Of a DNA stretch of 64,000 bases, positions 42,901 through 52,743 are shown piece after piece. The stretch lies in the NCBI GenBank assembly GCA_964423745.1, contig CAYRGG010000004.1:1-64000 (forward strand), written 5' to 3'. Origin of the DNA: CAYRGG01 sp964423745 (GTDB lineage Bacteria > Pseudomonadota > Gammaproteobacteria > Competibacterales > Competibacteraceae). The notes under the pieces were generated by a model that saw nothing but the letters and a program-made list of their open reading frames with translations, did no database searches and had not been told where the DNA came from. Position numbers and translations under genes: made by a program. Each line of letters starts with the position of its first letter. Positions within the stretch are counted from its first letter, which is position 1.

Positions 42901-43917
42901 ATGCCAAACCAGTGGTATTTGAGCTATGACGGCCAGCAAACGGGTCCTTTAGATCTTGAACAAGCCAAGGCGCAAGCTGCTGCTAATCCCCAGGGTCATG
43001 TATGGTACGACGGCTTGCCCAGTTGGTTGCCCATCGCTGAGGTGCCTGAATTGCAAGCATCCACCGCCGCGGTCGCGCCCCCGCCAGCGCCGCCGCCAGC
43101 GGCTGGGAAAAGACAACGCGCCGATGAAGTGGATTATGTGATCCGCGGTCAAGAGATGCAATTTGTGGAAGTGGAACTTGACCCAGGGGAAAGCGCGGTG
43201 GCGGAGGCCGGCGCCATGATGTATAAATCCCCTGCGGTGCGTATGCAAAGCGTCTTTGGGGATGGTTCCCAAGAAGAACAGAACACGGGGTTTATGGGTA
43301 AGTTATTGGGTGCAGGCAAACGGTTACTCACCGGCGAAAGTCTCTTTATCACCGTGTTCACCCATACCGGGCACGGTAAAGCCCATGTGGCTTTCGCGGC
43401 CCCCTATCCAGGTAATATCTTAGCCTTATCCTTAGATCAATTGGGTGGTCGTCTTATCTGTCAAAAAGACAGTTTTTTGTGTGGCGCCCGAGGTGTGTCC
43501 ATCGGTATTTATTTTCAACGGAAAATCTTGACAGGGCTGTTTGGCGGTGAAGGTTTTATCATGCAGAAGCTGGAAGGAGATGGATTGGTTTTTATCCATG
43601 CGGGAGGCACCATTTACGAGCGGGAGCTAGCCGCAGGGGAAGAACTCCATGTGGATACCGGCTGTCTGGTGGCCTTTTCCGACAGTGTCAATTTCGATAT
43701 TCAGCAGGTGGGTGGTATCAAAACCGCTCTGTTTGGCGGGGAAGGCTTGTTCTTTGCCACCTTACGTGGACCAGGTCATGTGTGGATGCAATCCCTGCCG
43801 TTTTCCCGGCTAGCGGGACGCATGTTAGCCTGTGCCCCCCAGGGGGGTGGACAGCGCCAGGGTGAAGGATCGGTGTTGGGCGGGTTAGGGGACTTTATCA
43901 GTGGTGATCGCCGCTAA
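42901..43917 (+). CDS. GYF_2-AIM24 (TIGR00266) fusion protein
   Basis: A 338-residue protein with an N-terminal GYF_2 domain (about 5-50, WYLSYDGQQTGPLDLEQA and VWYDGLPSWLPIAEV), a Pro/Ala-rich linker, and an AIM24/TIGR00266 beta-sandwich (about 78-305). The conserved FVEVELDPGESAVAEAGAMMYKSP opens the AIM24 part, and GFIMQKLEGDGLVFIHAGG lies in the middle. The role is unknown in bacteria. A GAAAAAGGAG site precedes the ATG. It converges on the DUF2784 gene with a 20-base overlap. Confidence 0.9.
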   Translation: MPNQWYLSYDGQQTGPLDLEQAKAQAAANPQGHVWYDGLPSWLPIAEVPELQASTAAVAPPPAPPPAAGKRQRADEVDYVIRGQEMQFVEVELDPGESAVAEAGAMMYKSPAVRMQSVFGDGSQEEQNTGFMGKLLGAGKRLLTGESLFITVFTHTGHGKAHVAFAAPYPGNILALSLDQLGGRLICQKDSFLCGARGVSIGIYFQRKILTGLFGGEGFIMQKLEGDGLVFIHAGGTIYERELAAGEELHVDTGCLVAFSDSVNFDIQQVGGIKTALFGGEGLFFATLRGPGHVWMQSLPFSRLAGRMLACAPQGGGQRQGEGSVLGGLGDFISGDRR

Positions 43918-44320
43918 GTAATGCCGGTTGCCGTTTTTTGCGGGGCGGATAAACCCACCAGGTGAACAGGACCAACAACCCAAACAACGTATAAGCTAGG
44001 GTAAACACCCATAATGGCGCTCTATAAAAAAATAAACGATGGAGCCAGTCGCTGATAAAACCCACCTGATAACCGGCTTCACCGGCTGCTTGACGCAAGT
44101 TGTGTTCTAATAGCGTCAATGGGCAAGCAAGACCGCACCAGGCTTGCAGGACCACAATGCCAATAGCCAATAAATGTATGCCGCGAAAGACCGGATTGCA
44201 GGGCCATGCCCAACGGCATTGCCAACCCATCACGATGAGCAGTTGTCCAAGTACCACAAACACGATAAAAGCCGCATGAGTAAAAAGAATGATATCAGCT
44301 AACAATATATTTATATTCAT
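43898..44320 (-). CDS. DUF2784 membrane protein
   Basis: A 140-residue DUF2784 protein with four TM helices; the family pattern ADIILFTHAAFIVFVVLGQLL and FRGIHLLAIGIVVLQAWCGLACPLTLLE is clear. The function is unknown. Its 3' end overlaps the convergent AIM24-like gene by 20 bases. Confidence 0.9.
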   Translation of the reverse strand: MNINILLADIILFTHAAFIVFVVLGQLLIVMGWQCRWAWPCNPVFRGIHLLAIGIVVLQAWCGLACPLTLLEHNLRQAAGEAGYQVGFISDWLHRLFFYRAPLWVFTLAYTLFGLLVLFTWWVYPPRKKRQPALLSGDHH

Positions 44321-44365
44321 ATTATAACATCATCTTCCCAGCGGATTACCTTTAATCCTCTGGTA

Positions 44366-44737
44366 CTAATCACCCTGCATTCGTCTTAGCAGCTTTTCAT
44401 AATACGTTTTTTCAAACTGCACACCACGTCGACGACAACTGCTCAATTGCAGCCGCAATCTTTCTAAACGACGTTGCGCCCGGGTGCATTCCGTGAAATC
44501 TTGCACTTGGGAAAGTAGCGTTTCAGTATCGGCTATGTCTTTGCGCAATTGTACTGCAGGGGGTATAAATCCCGCATTTTTAAGTAGTCGATGGGCTACG
44601 CGCAGCTCTTCGCGAACCAAAGCCTCTTCTTCTAAAGGCAAGGGTTTGCCTGCGCCAGGTAAATCATCAAATGCCCCTGTTTCTAACGCCTGTTGGATAC
44701 GGGCTTCGGCAAGTTGATCCAAAAACGTCAAACTCAT
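44366..44737 (-). CDS. DUF1992 (DnaJ-C28-like) protein
   Basis: A 123-residue DUF1992 protein with the conserved MSLTFLDQLAEARIQQALETGAFDDLPGAGKPLPLEEE and AHRLLKNAGFIPPAVQLRKDI. These proteins resemble the central part of eukaryotic DNAJC28. ATG 44737 overlaps the photolyase stop by four bases, indicating one transcript. The longer frame to 44830 is rejected. Confidence 0.9.
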   Translation of the reverse strand: MSLTFLDQLAEARIQQALETGAFDDLPGAGKPLPLEEEALVREELRVAHRLLKNAGFIPPAVQLRKDIADTETLLSQVQDFTECTRAQRRLERLRLQLSSCRRRGVQFEKTYYEKLLRRMQGD

Positions 44738-46164
44738 GACAACCCCTTGATATGTTGATAACCCGCCAAAGCTTCGGCGCGGCTTTGCGCTAAATCCACG
44801 ATAGGCTCTGGATAAGTTGATTTTAGCCACTGTTGTCTGTCTTGCTCGGGGAGAGTCCAGGGTTGATGAATCCAGCGGCTGGGCATGTTAGCCAATTCTG
44901 CCACCCAACGCCGTATATAACCACCTTCGGGATCAAACTGTTGGCCTTGCCGCACCGGATTGAATACCCGATAGTAGGGCGCTGCATCCACACCACAACC
45001 GGCGGTCCATTGCCAACCCATGGAATTGTTGGCCAAATCCGCATCCACTAAGGTGTCCCAAAACCATTTCGCCCCTTCTTGCCAAGGAATACGGCAGTTT
45101 TTGGTCAGGAAAGAGGCCACGATCATGCGCACCCGATTATGCATCCAACCGGTTTGCCAGAGTTGCCGCATCCCGGCATCTACCATGGGAAACCCGGTTT
45201 GTCCCTGTTGCCAAGCCCTGAGCAAAGCCCCATAGTCGCTACACCACGGATAGGCATTAAAATTTTCCTGGAGTGGTTTATCAGCCGTATGGGACCAATG
45301 AAAGAGCACCTGATGGGCAAATTCCCGCCAACCCAATTCCCGTAAATACGTTTCTGACGCGGGATGACTTAAAGGAGCGCCCCCACTTTCATTAAGCACC
45401 GCTTGCCAAACCTGACGTGGCGATAGCTCGCCAAAGTGTAAATGGGGGGAAAGACACGACACGCCGGCTTGATCTGGCCGATTGCGCCCTTGCGGGTAAT
45501 CCATCAGTTTGTTGGTGCAAAAATCCGTAAGTTGTTTAAGCGCAGCCGCTTCACCAGGCTGCCAGGTATTGGCAAGCCCTTGATACCAGTCGATATGGGG
45601 TAGTAATCCAAGTTTTTCTAGAGGCAAGGAGTCTATTTCTGGAGCTGTGGATAATCGTTCCGGCACCGCAAGGGGCGGCGCCGGAGGCAGCCGGATACAG
45701 GTTTTCCAATAGGGTGTAAAAACCCGGTAAGGTTCCTGGTTGCCATTTTTAATGGTCCAAGGCTCCCACAGAAGAGCGCCATTGTAGCTTTCTACGTGTT
45801 GTAAATTACTCTCCTTGAGTTTGGTTTTGATTGCACGGTCCCGGGCGACTATGGCGGGTTCATAAAGTCGATTCCAATAGACCGCACTGGCGTCGGTTTG
45901 CGCCACTAAATCACGCAACACTTGCAGACTTGAACCAGCGCGTAATAGAAGACGGGAACCATACCCCTGAAGAGAGGTATTTAAAGCCGTCAAGCTATGG
46001 TGTAACCACCAGCGACTGGCGGCCCCCGGTGCCCAAATACCCTCTTCCTTTGGTGCATGAATATAAAGAGGAATAATTTGCCCATGATGCTGCGCTGCCT
46101 GGGTGAGGGCAGGATTATCGTGCAGCCGCAGATCCCGGCGAAACCATACAATTGCAGTGGACAC
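44734..46164 (-). CDS. phr: Deoxyribodipyrimidine photolyase
   Basis: A 476-residue class I CPD photolyase. The N-terminal antenna-binding domain opens with IVWFRRDLRLHDNPAL; the FAD domain has GRNRPDQAGVSCLSPHLHFGELSPRQVW, TGFPMVDAGMRQL, and the NNSMGWQWTAGCGVDAAPYYRVFNP signature with the electron-transfer Trp. It repairs UV cyclobutane dimers with blue light. It begins with GTG and is cotranscribed with DUF1992. Confidence 0.96.
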   Translation of the reverse strand: MSTAIVWFRRDLRLHDNPALTQAAQHHGQIIPLYIHAPKEEGIWAPGAASRWWLHHSLTALNTSLQGYGSRLLLRAGSSLQVLRDLVAQTDASAVYWNRLYEPAIVARDRAIKTKLKESNLQHVESYNGALLWEPWTIKNGNQEPYRVFTPYWKTCIRLPPAPPLAVPERLSTAPEIDSLPLEKLGLLPHIDWYQGLANTWQPGEAAALKQLTDFCTNKLMDYPQGRNRPDQAGVSCLSPHLHFGELSPRQVWQAVLNESGGAPLSHPASETYLRELGWREFAHQVLFHWSHTADKPLQENFNAYPWCSDYGALLRAWQQGQTGFPMVDAGMRQLWQTGWMHNRVRMIVASFLTKNCRIPWQEGAKWFWDTLVDADLANNSMGWQWTAGCGVDAAPYYRVFNPVRQGQQFDPEGGYIRRWVAELANMPSRWIHQPWTLPEQDRQQWLKSTYPEPIVDLAQSRAEALAGYQHIKGLS

Positions 46165-46329
46165 AATTTTTTCTACAACCCTCTTGGATTAAATGGATTT
46201 AAACTTTTTAAGCTCTGTTGCTAGAGGTAGGAAAAAGTTCAATGGCAGAGGAACTATGTCCTTTATTTAAGAGTCTTTGCTTCACATAACACAGTGGGTT
46301 AAGTTGGATAAATTTGTAGGACAATATTA

Positions 46330-47415
46330 ATGAAAATTGCTGTCATTGCCCATTCCCATTATCCCATTGCACAACCGTTTGCAGGGGGATTAGAAGCTCA
46401 TACCTATTACTTAACCTTATTGTTACAACAAGCGGATCACGACGTGACTCTCTTTGCAGCGCAAAGATCAGACAATAAGCTTTTTTATAAACCTTTTTGT
46501 CGACCTAGCGCCCCAGAACACTTCAAACCCATCGCTAAAGTTAACCAGTACAGGGAGACTGCCTATCACAATTTAATATCAGCATTAAAACAGGGTCATT
46601 TTGATGTGGTTCATAACAATAGCCTGCATTATGTGCCTCTATATAGGGTAAGCGAATTATCCATACCCATGATAACCGTGTTACATTCACCACCCTTTGT
46701 ACCTATGCTAAATGGTTTTAGACATGCTGTGCAGGTGCCAAATCATAAAACGATTGCTGTTTCAAACACGGTTGCAAGATTATGGCTTAAGGAATCGCTG
46801 AATTGTCAGTCGACTGTTATTTATAATGGCATTGATACCAAAAAATGGTCACCACAAAGTGTGGAAGAACGAGATTACATAGTATGGTTTGGTAGAATTA
46901 CCCCAGAGAAAGGTACGCATATTGCTATCGAAGCAGCCATAAAAGCCAATACAACTTTAAAACTATGTGGTCCTATCACTCATAAAAAATATTTTGAAGA
47001 AAAAATCAGCTATTTACTAAAAAAATATTCTGAACAGATTCACTATTTAGGTAATCTTAATGATGATATCTTAAGTAAGATAGTCGCTGGAGCTAAGGTT
47101 TTTTTATGTACGCCTTGTTGGGATGAGCCTTTTGGTTTAGTCGCTGTGGAAGCATTGGCATGTGGTACCCCCATTGCTGGCATCAAGCGGGGCGCTTTAC
47201 CAGAAATACTTAATAACAAAACTAGTGTATTAGTCCAAGAAGATTGTAATGCTTTAGCCGACGCTATAAAAAAAGCAGAAACCCTCTCTAGAGAAGCTTG
47301 TCGTGATTATGCAGTTAATAACTTTTCTATTGAAAAAATGATTAGTCAATATATTGATGTCTATGAAAACACATTGAATTTATCAGGGTGTCTACCAGTT
47401 GTAAACCATGCCTAA
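46330..47415 (+). CDS. Family 4 glycosyltransferase
   Basis: A 361-residue GT-B glycosyltransferase of family 4: N-terminal PFAGGLEAHTYYLTLLL, middle STVIYNGIDTKKWSP, then YIVWFGRITPEKGTHIAIEA, and the EX7E motif in DEPFGLVAVEALACGTPIAG. It transfers an activated sugar to a glycan or small acceptor. The gene is AT-richer than its neighbours and overlaps the next gene by eight bases, as in an acquired glycan locus. Confidence 0.92.
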   Translation: MKIAVIAHSHYPIAQPFAGGLEAHTYYLTLLLQQADHDVTLFAAQRSDNKLFYKPFCRPSAPEHFKPIAKVNQYRETAYHNLISALKQGHFDVVHNNSLHYVPLYRVSELSIPMITVLHSPPFVPMLNGFRHAVQVPNHKTIAVSNTVARLWLKESLNCQSTVIYNGIDTKKWSPQSVEERDYIVWFGRITPEKGTHIAIEAAIKANTTLKLCGPITHKKYFEEKISYLLKKYSEQIHYLGNLNDDILSKIVAGAKVFLCTPCWDEPFGLVAVEALACGTPIAGIKRGALPEILNNKTSVLVQEDCNALADAIKKAETLSREACRDYAVNNFSIEKMISQYIDVYENTLNLSGCLPVVNHA

Positions 47416-48433
47416 AAAAACTTTGCTTTACTTTGTTAACAATGATGGTACAGGTCATTGGCAAAGAGCACAGTCAATTCTCAAACACGTCAATATTTCC
47501 ACCCTAGTGGTTGCCGAAGGTAAACCACAACACATAACTTTACCACAACAGCATACTTTTAAACCTATTCCAGCTATTCGCAACGGTGCAGATAATCGCT
47601 TAGGGGATGACTGTTTGCATATTCCTTATGGCAAAAGACAGTCTTATTTGTCACGACTAAAAGCTATGATAGATATTGCAGAACATTATCACTGTCAATA
47701 TGCTGTCATCGACGTCTGTGCTGAAGTTGCTATGACCATGCGGTTAGCAGGTATTCCCTATTTATTCATGCGCATGAACGGAAACCGCAATGACGCCGCT
47801 CATTTACAGGCTTACAAAGCCGCTGATGCGTTGCTTGCAACTTATCCTAAAATACTCGAAGAAAAAAATATTCCTGAATGGGTAAAACAAAAAACGATTT
47901 ATACAGGAGGTATAATAAATATCGAAAGCACAACATCAATAACGGTTGTTAAACCCATTATATTGATTGTCAAACCCAAAGGAAAAAATAGTTTTACCGC
48001 AGATCATATTAAACATCTTGCGGCACATATAAAAAATTATGAGTGGCAGGGGGTTGGGTTTGATAGACATGAACAAGGTGATAATTTTAGGATTAGCACG
48101 TTTATAGAAAACTTGTCTTTTTATATACAAATGGCGACGATTGTTATCACTAGTACAGGCAATAACTCAGTATTAGAGGCGGCGTACTTTCAAAAACCCT
48201 TGATTACCCTACCAGAACCCAGGTTTTTTGATGAGCAAATCGCCAAAGCGGCCATATTAGCAGAAAAAAATTTAGCCGTTGTATTGGAAGAATGGACTAC
48301 CGATATAACTGTGTGGAACAGTCTGTTAAATAAAGCGCTTAATTTGAATCCATGGGGTAATATTGTATCAAGGGAGAGTGGTAAAAAAGCGGCTACCGCT
48401 ATTTTAAGACGTTTTACAGAAACTAATCGATAA
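47408..48433 (+). CDS. MurG-like GT-B glycosyltransferase
   Basis: A 341-residue GT-B protein. The N-terminal NNDGTGHWQRAQSIL loop resembles the G-x-GH motif of MurG/GT28 enzymes, and the C-terminal STGNNSVLEAAYFQKPLITLPEPRFFDEQIAKA is the donor-binding segment. Donor and acceptor are unknown. It is translationally coupled to the GT4 gene upstream and overlaps the convergent GT2 gene by 11 bases. Confidence 0.85.
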   Translation: MPKKTLLYFVNNDGTGHWQRAQSILKHVNISTLVVAEGKPQHITLPQQHTFKPIPAIRNGADNRLGDDCLHIPYGKRQSYLSRLKAMIDIAEHYHCQYAVIDVCAEVAMTMRLAGIPYLFMRMNGNRNDAAHLQAYKAADALLATYPKILEEKNIPEWVKQKTIYTGGIINIESTTSITVVKPIILIVKPKGKNSFTADHIKHLAAHIKNYEWQGVGFDRHEQGDNFRISTFIENLSFYIQMATIVITSTGNNSVLEAAYFQKPLITLPEPRFFDEQIAKAAILAEKNLAVVLEEWTTDITVWNSLLNKALNLNPWGNIVSRESGKKAATAILRRFTETNR

Positions 48434-49283
48434 TTTTTGCAGCATTAATAGCTTCTTTTGTGGGATATTTTATCACTTTAATAAACTCTGCACTTTTATG
48501 CCATTCAATAAAGTGGTTATCTACAAATTCTTGCAACCATTTACTCATAGGCCATACATCCCAAATGCCTTTAAAGGCGGTCGCATTATTGATAATATCG
48601 ATAAAATGTTGGTAGGGTGGTGTATAAATGGCATGATACTGGTGATAGACACAAGCATTTTTGATCCATAATAATGTGGTATTAGTTTTTCTCGCTTTAA
48701 AAGCAAAATCTGTGTCTTCACCGCCATAACCTTGATAAGTTTCATTAAATCCATTAATTTTATACCAGTATATATGTGCATCCACTGCAAAATTAAGTGA
48801 CCAAAATAACTCGTATTTGTTGGTGCTTTGATAGGATTTTGTAGATAAATAAATTCTTGCTTTATGAGGTTGACCGTACTGTTTTAAATCTGAAGTTGAC
48901 CAATTATCAGGGAATGTTTTAGGTAAATAATAAACCTCACCCATCATTAATGCAGTTTTATGTCTTTGATATAGTTTTATATAATCGTCTACTAATTGTG
49001 GGTCCGGGATGCAATCAACATCTAGAAATATCAATAAATCCCCTTGCGCAAGGCTTGCACCGCAATTCCTGGCTTTGGCCAAAGGTAATAATGATTTTGT
49101 CTGTAAGGTTTTAGCGATATATTTTTTTTTAAACCATAGGGGTTTGGTCTGTATGGGTTCGTTCATATGAATGATGATGGTTTCAAAATCGTGTTCGCTT
49201 CTAGTACTGTTAAGACCCCATAATAGATTTCTTAAATGCCTAGGGCGGTTCTTTACGATAACAATGACGGAAACGTTTATCAT
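48423..49283 (-). CDS. Family 2 glycosyltransferase
   Basis: A 286-residue GT-A family 2 enzyme: NVSVIVIVKNRPRHLRNLL at the start, LAKARNCGASLAQGDLLIFLDVDCIPD with the DXD-type metal site, and the GYGGEDTDFAFKARK acceptor/ED motif. The ATG at 49283 is chosen over a TTG at 49289. It is on the opposite strand from the two GT-B genes but shares their AT-rich composition. Confidence 0.92.
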   Translation of the reverse strand: MINVSVIVIVKNRPRHLRNLLWGLNSTRSEHDFETIIIHMNEPIQTKPLWFKKKYIAKTLQTKSLLPLAKARNCGASLAQGDLLIFLDVDCIPDPQLVDDYIKLYQRHKTALMMGEVYYLPKTFPDNWSTSDLKQYGQPHKARIYLSTKSYQSTNKYELFWSLNFAVDAHIYWYKINGFNETYQGYGGEDTDFAFKARKTNTTLLWIKNACVYHQYHAIYTPPYQHFIDIINNATAFKGIWDVWPMSKWLQEFVDNHFIEWHKSAEFIKVIKYPTKEAINAAKIID

Positions 49284-49422
49284 CTTCAAATCCTAATCAT
49301 AGTTTGTCTCAAAACGCAAAAATATCCGTAATCGGTTTTGCAATAAACTGTCAGACATAGATTTTCGTCGCAGACGGTTTTTTATATAGCCTCACAAAGG
49401 TATTGATAAACAAGGGCTAACC

Positions 49423-50310
49423 ATGACCAACCCGCTGATGACCGTCCATGAAGTGGCGGAGTATTTGCGCATCAAAGAACGCAAAGTTTACGATTTGGTT
49501 GCCCAGAGCCGTATTCCATGCACTAAAGCCGCGGGCAAATGGTTATTTCCAAAAGAACTCATTGATCGGTGGTTACAGCAACACGCTGAGTACGTGAGCG
49601 ACACATCAGCGCCAGCAGAGCCCCCATTGATTCTCAGTGGCAGCCATGATCCCCTGTTGGATTGGGCGGTGCGTGAATCGGGCAGCGGTTTGGCGATCCT
49701 ATTCAATGGTTCCCTGGACGGGTTAGAGCGGTTCGCCGCACGGCAAGCTGTTGCCTGCGGTTTGCACGTTAGGGATGGCGCCACAGGCGAGTATAATAAT
49801 AGGCTGTTAGCCCAGCGTTTCGCCGCTGAGCCGGTGGTGGCCATTGAGTGGGCCTGGCGCGATCAGGGACTCATGGTGGCGCCGGGCAACCCCCTGGGTA
49901 TTCAGTCATTACTGGATGTCAAAGACAGACGTTTTGCAGTTCGTCAAAAGGAGGCCGGCAGTCATGTGTTACTCAACCATCTGCTGGAACAATGTGACTT
50001 AGAGATGGATGATCTCCATATCGTGGAGCCGCCTTTGCGCAATGAAACCGACTTAGCCCTGGCAGTGGCAAACGGCGAAGTGGACGCGGGATTGGGTATA
50101 GCAGCCGCCGCTCATCAATTGCAGTTGGCGTTTGTCCCCCTTGCCAAAGAGCGTTACGATCTTCTGGTGTGGCGTCGTCAGTATTTTGAACCCCCATTGC
50201 AAAAACTTTTCGCCTTTACCAGAACCCCCGCATTTAGCAAACGTTTACAAAATGTGAGGGGTTACGATGTCGGGGGGCTTGGCACAGTGCGGTATAATGC
50301 GCCCACCTAA
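49423..50310 (+). CDS. Excisionase-type HTH / PBP-like regulator
   Basis: A 295-residue protein: N-terminal MerR/excisionase-like HTH (MTVHEVAEYLRIKERKVYDLVAQSRIPCTKAAGKWLFPKELIDRWL, residues 5-52) fused to a periplasmic-binding-protein-like domain (about 65-290, PBP_like) with the FAVRQKEAGSHVLLNHLLEQ segment. Similar proteins act as small-molecule-responsive regulators, some near molybdate or tungstate genes; no such gene is nearby. The ligand is unknown. Confidence 0.88.
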   Translation: MTNPLMTVHEVAEYLRIKERKVYDLVAQSRIPCTKAAGKWLFPKELIDRWLQQHAEYVSDTSAPAEPPLILSGSHDPLLDWAVRESGSGLAILFNGSLDGLERFAARQAVACGLHVRDGATGEYNNRLLAQRFAAEPVVAIEWAWRDQGLMVAPGNPLGIQSLLDVKDRRFAVRQKEAGSHVLLNHLLEQCDLEMDDLHIVEPPLRNETDLALAVANGEVDAGLGIAAAAHQLQLAFVPLAKERYDLLVWRRQYFEPPLQKLFAFTRTPAFSKRLQNVRGYDVGGLGTVRYNAPT

Positions 50311-50334
50311 GACAAGTAAGTTACGTGAGCTGCC

Positions 50335-50859
50335 ATGAAGATTTGCTGTATATCCACCCTATTGATGCTTTCCTTCTGTACCCCTGTTTGGGCAGATACC
50401 ATAGTTTTTGCAGAAGCCGTTAAGTACAGCATAACCATTGAAGAACCTGAACACGATCATGCGCTCGTGTTATCGGAAAACAGCGATCTTCTGCTGGCGT
50501 CAAGCATCACCTTGGATTACCGGTATACCATCAAAAACATCGGTGATAGCCGAGTCGCGGTTGACGAGATTGTCGAAATCGATCTGGTAGGACCCACGGC
50601 CACCAGCTTGACAAGACGTATCAGTGGCCTCAGCGCGGTGCCGCCGGGGTCCGTTGTGCCACGCAATATCAGCGCTTTGATCACCCTGGATCAGATCGAC
50701 GGCATTCGCTTGACGAAGCCCGGTAGTTATTCTTTGCGGGCGACGTTTAAGGTGATGGCGGAGAGTGACAATGTGTTTTCTTCCGCCGCCAGTGCAAAGG
50801 TTAAGTTCAAAGTAAAACGCAAGCCTGACCCAGAGCAAACCCTATTAAGCCCTGCTTAA
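50335..50859 (+). CDS. Exported protein of unknown function
   Basis: A 174-residue protein with a Sec signal peptide (MKICCISTLLMLSFCTPVWA, cleavage after residue 20). The mature part is beta-rich (ITLDYRYTIKNIGDSRVAVDEIVEIDL, ISALITLDQIDGIRLTKPGSYSLRATFKV) and looks like an immunoglobulin-like sandwich. It has no catalytic motif. It lies 24 bases behind the HTH-PBP gene and may be cotranscribed. Confidence 0.75.
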   Translation: MKICCISTLLMLSFCTPVWADTIVFAEAVKYSITIEEPEHDHALVLSENSDLLLASSITLDYRYTIKNIGDSRVAVDEIVEIDLVGPTATSLTRRISGLSAVPPGSVVPRNISALITLDQIDGIRLTKPGSYSLRATFKVMAESDNVFSSAASAKVKFKVKRKPDPEQTLLSPA

Positions 50860-50918
50860 CCAGTTAGCAAAGCCCATCTGTCATCACCTCCCTGTGAATT
50901 CATTTCCGTAAAAATCCA

Positions 50919-52445
50919 CTACCCTTGCCGCTGATAGTGTTCCCGCATATCCCGTTTTAAGGTTTTGCCAGCCACATTGCGGGGAAAAACATCCATGATC
51001 ATCACATCGCTAACCCGTTGGAATTTCGCATCCACGCGACTATTGATCCATTCTTTAAGGTTTTCTGGCGTAACATCTGCCCGCTCCTGTAATACCACCG
51101 CGGCTACCGGCGTTTCCCCCCACTTTTCATCCGGGGCGCCAAATACGGCGGCCTCTACTACGGCGGGGTGCTGAATCACCACCTCTTCAATGTCTTTGGG
51201 ATAGACGTTAACCCCACCCGTGATAATCATATCCTTGATGCGATCCACCAAAAATAGAAAACCGTCTTCATCCACATGGCCGGCATCCCCGGTGTGTAGC
51301 CAACCATCGATGAGGGCTTTCTCGGTCAAGTCAGGACGCTTATAGTAGCCCGGCATCAGCATCGGACTTTTACCGCAGATTTCACCGATTTCCCTAGGCC
51401 CACATTCCTCACCGTTGGGTTTTATGATTTTCATCTCAAAAAAGGCCGGGGGCACTCCCACAGAGCCTACCTTACGGATGGCATCGTGCTTATCGAGGAT
51501 GGTCATAAACCCTTCTGTCAATCCGTACAGTTCATAGAAACGCCCCGGCAAATCTTTGTTTAAACGGTGTTTGTATTCCAGGTGTAGCGGTGCACCCACA
51601 TTGTGGATCATTTCTAAAGATTGTAACGCCTTTGGATCAAACGCTGGGCTATTGAGCACAGCAATGATCTGCGACGGCACCATCACCACATGGGTCACTT
51701 TTTCCCGTTCGATATCCTGGATTACCGTCTCAGCGTTGAAGGCGTCGTGGAGGATGTAGCTGGCGCCAAGATACATCCAAGGCATTAAATCCAACATAGC
51801 GCCGTTGAAAACAATGGAACCGGCATGAAGAACCACGCTTTCCGGGGTCATGCGCCAGGCTGAAGCGAACAAACTACAATACATGGCGCGCACATAATGG
51901 GTATGAACGATGCCTTTAGGGGCCCCGGTGGTGCCGCTGGAATACATAATGTTGTAAATATCCTGATCGCCTAGACTGGCATCCGGTGGGTTGTCTGCAG
52001 AGGCGTTCTGCACAAAATCGTTATAGGATTGAAAACCAGACTGGCTATCTCCATTGACGAGAATAAACCGATCCTCACGAATAGCTGCTAGCTTGTCGCG
52101 GATCTGGTTGAGGGTGTCAGCGACACTAGCGTCGGCGAGCACCAATAAGGCATCGGCATCGGTCAGTAAGGTGGCTAACCCATTGCCCTGGAGCATAGGG
52201 CTGCAGGGTACGATAACGATACCGGTTTTAGCTGCGGCCCAGTAGGCCGCCATCAGCTCCAAACAATTGGGCAACACGGTGGCCATTTTGTCGCCTTTTT
52301 TTAACCCGCTAGCCAGTAGGGCATTGGCCATGCGGTTAACGTAAGCATTTAATTCTCGGTAGGTGAGGCGCTGTTGGCTAGCCACCAAGGCCAGATGATC
52401 CGGGCGATAACAGGCATGACGGGGTAACAAATTGCCGATATTCAT
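50919..52445 (-). CDS. Class I acyl-CoA synthetase / AMP-binding enzyme
   Basis: A 508-residue adenylate-forming enzyme. The P-loop YNIMYSSGTTGAPKGIVHTHY, the A5 motif YELYGLTEGFMTIL, the A7 motif GWLHTGDAGHVDEDGFLFLVDRIKDMI and the C-terminal lysine in NVAGKTLKRDMR are all present. It activates a carboxylic acid as the adenylate and then the CoA thioester; chain length cannot be told. A GGGGAGGA site precedes the ATG. The upstream intergenic region holds a 14-base palindrome. Confidence 0.93.
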   Translation of the reverse strand: MNIGNLLPRHACYRPDHLALVASQQRLTYRELNAYVNRMANALLASGLKKGDKMATVLPNCLELMAAYWAAAKTGIVIVPCSPMLQGNGLATLLTDADALLVLADASVADTLNQIRDKLAAIREDRFILVNGDSQSGFQSYNDFVQNASADNPPDASLGDQDIYNIMYSSGTTGAPKGIVHTHYVRAMYCSLFASAWRMTPESVVLHAGSIVFNGAMLDLMPWMYLGASYILHDAFNAETVIQDIEREKVTHVVMVPSQIIAVLNSPAFDPKALQSLEMIHNVGAPLHLEYKHRLNKDLPGRFYELYGLTEGFMTILDKHDAIRKVGSVGVPPAFFEMKIIKPNGEECGPREIGEICGKSPMLMPGYYKRPDLTEKALIDGWLHTGDAGHVDEDGFLFLVDRIKDMIITGGVNVYPKDIEEVVIQHPAVVEAAVFGAPDEKWGETPVAAVVLQERADVTPENLKEWINSRVDAKFQRVSDVMIMDVFPRNVAGKTLKRDMREHYQRQG

Positions 52446-52626
52446 GGATTCCTCCCCTGGGATGTATGGGTATGTACTGGATGTGGATAAAAAAACCTGA
52501 AGCTTGCTAGATATTCAAACCTCTGTCATTCATTAGGCTGACTGGTTTTTACCCTTTGTCGTTGGCTAACGTTTTAGCTGATACTGGGGCTGTAGCTGCT
52601 AGCAGGTCTCTTCTAAATGATTTTAT

Positions 52627-52640
52627 ACCTTTTAAAAGGT
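52627..52640. promoter_or_regulatory. 14-bp perfect palindrome upstream of the acyl-CoA synthetase
   Basis: ACCTTTTAAAAGGT is a perfect 14-base palindrome, 180 bases before the synthetase start in the 298-base gap between kfrA and the synthetase. The rest of that gap has no gene. It could be an operator, for example for the adjacent KfrA; this is a suggestion from position only. Confidence 0.35.
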
Positions 52641-52743
52641 TTGATGGGTTTTACCCACAGCGAGATCGGTTTTTATAGTTTTTTATATCATCATCTTCAT
52701 ATATGTTTCAATTAAACGACTTACACCACAGCAGGACTTGTAA

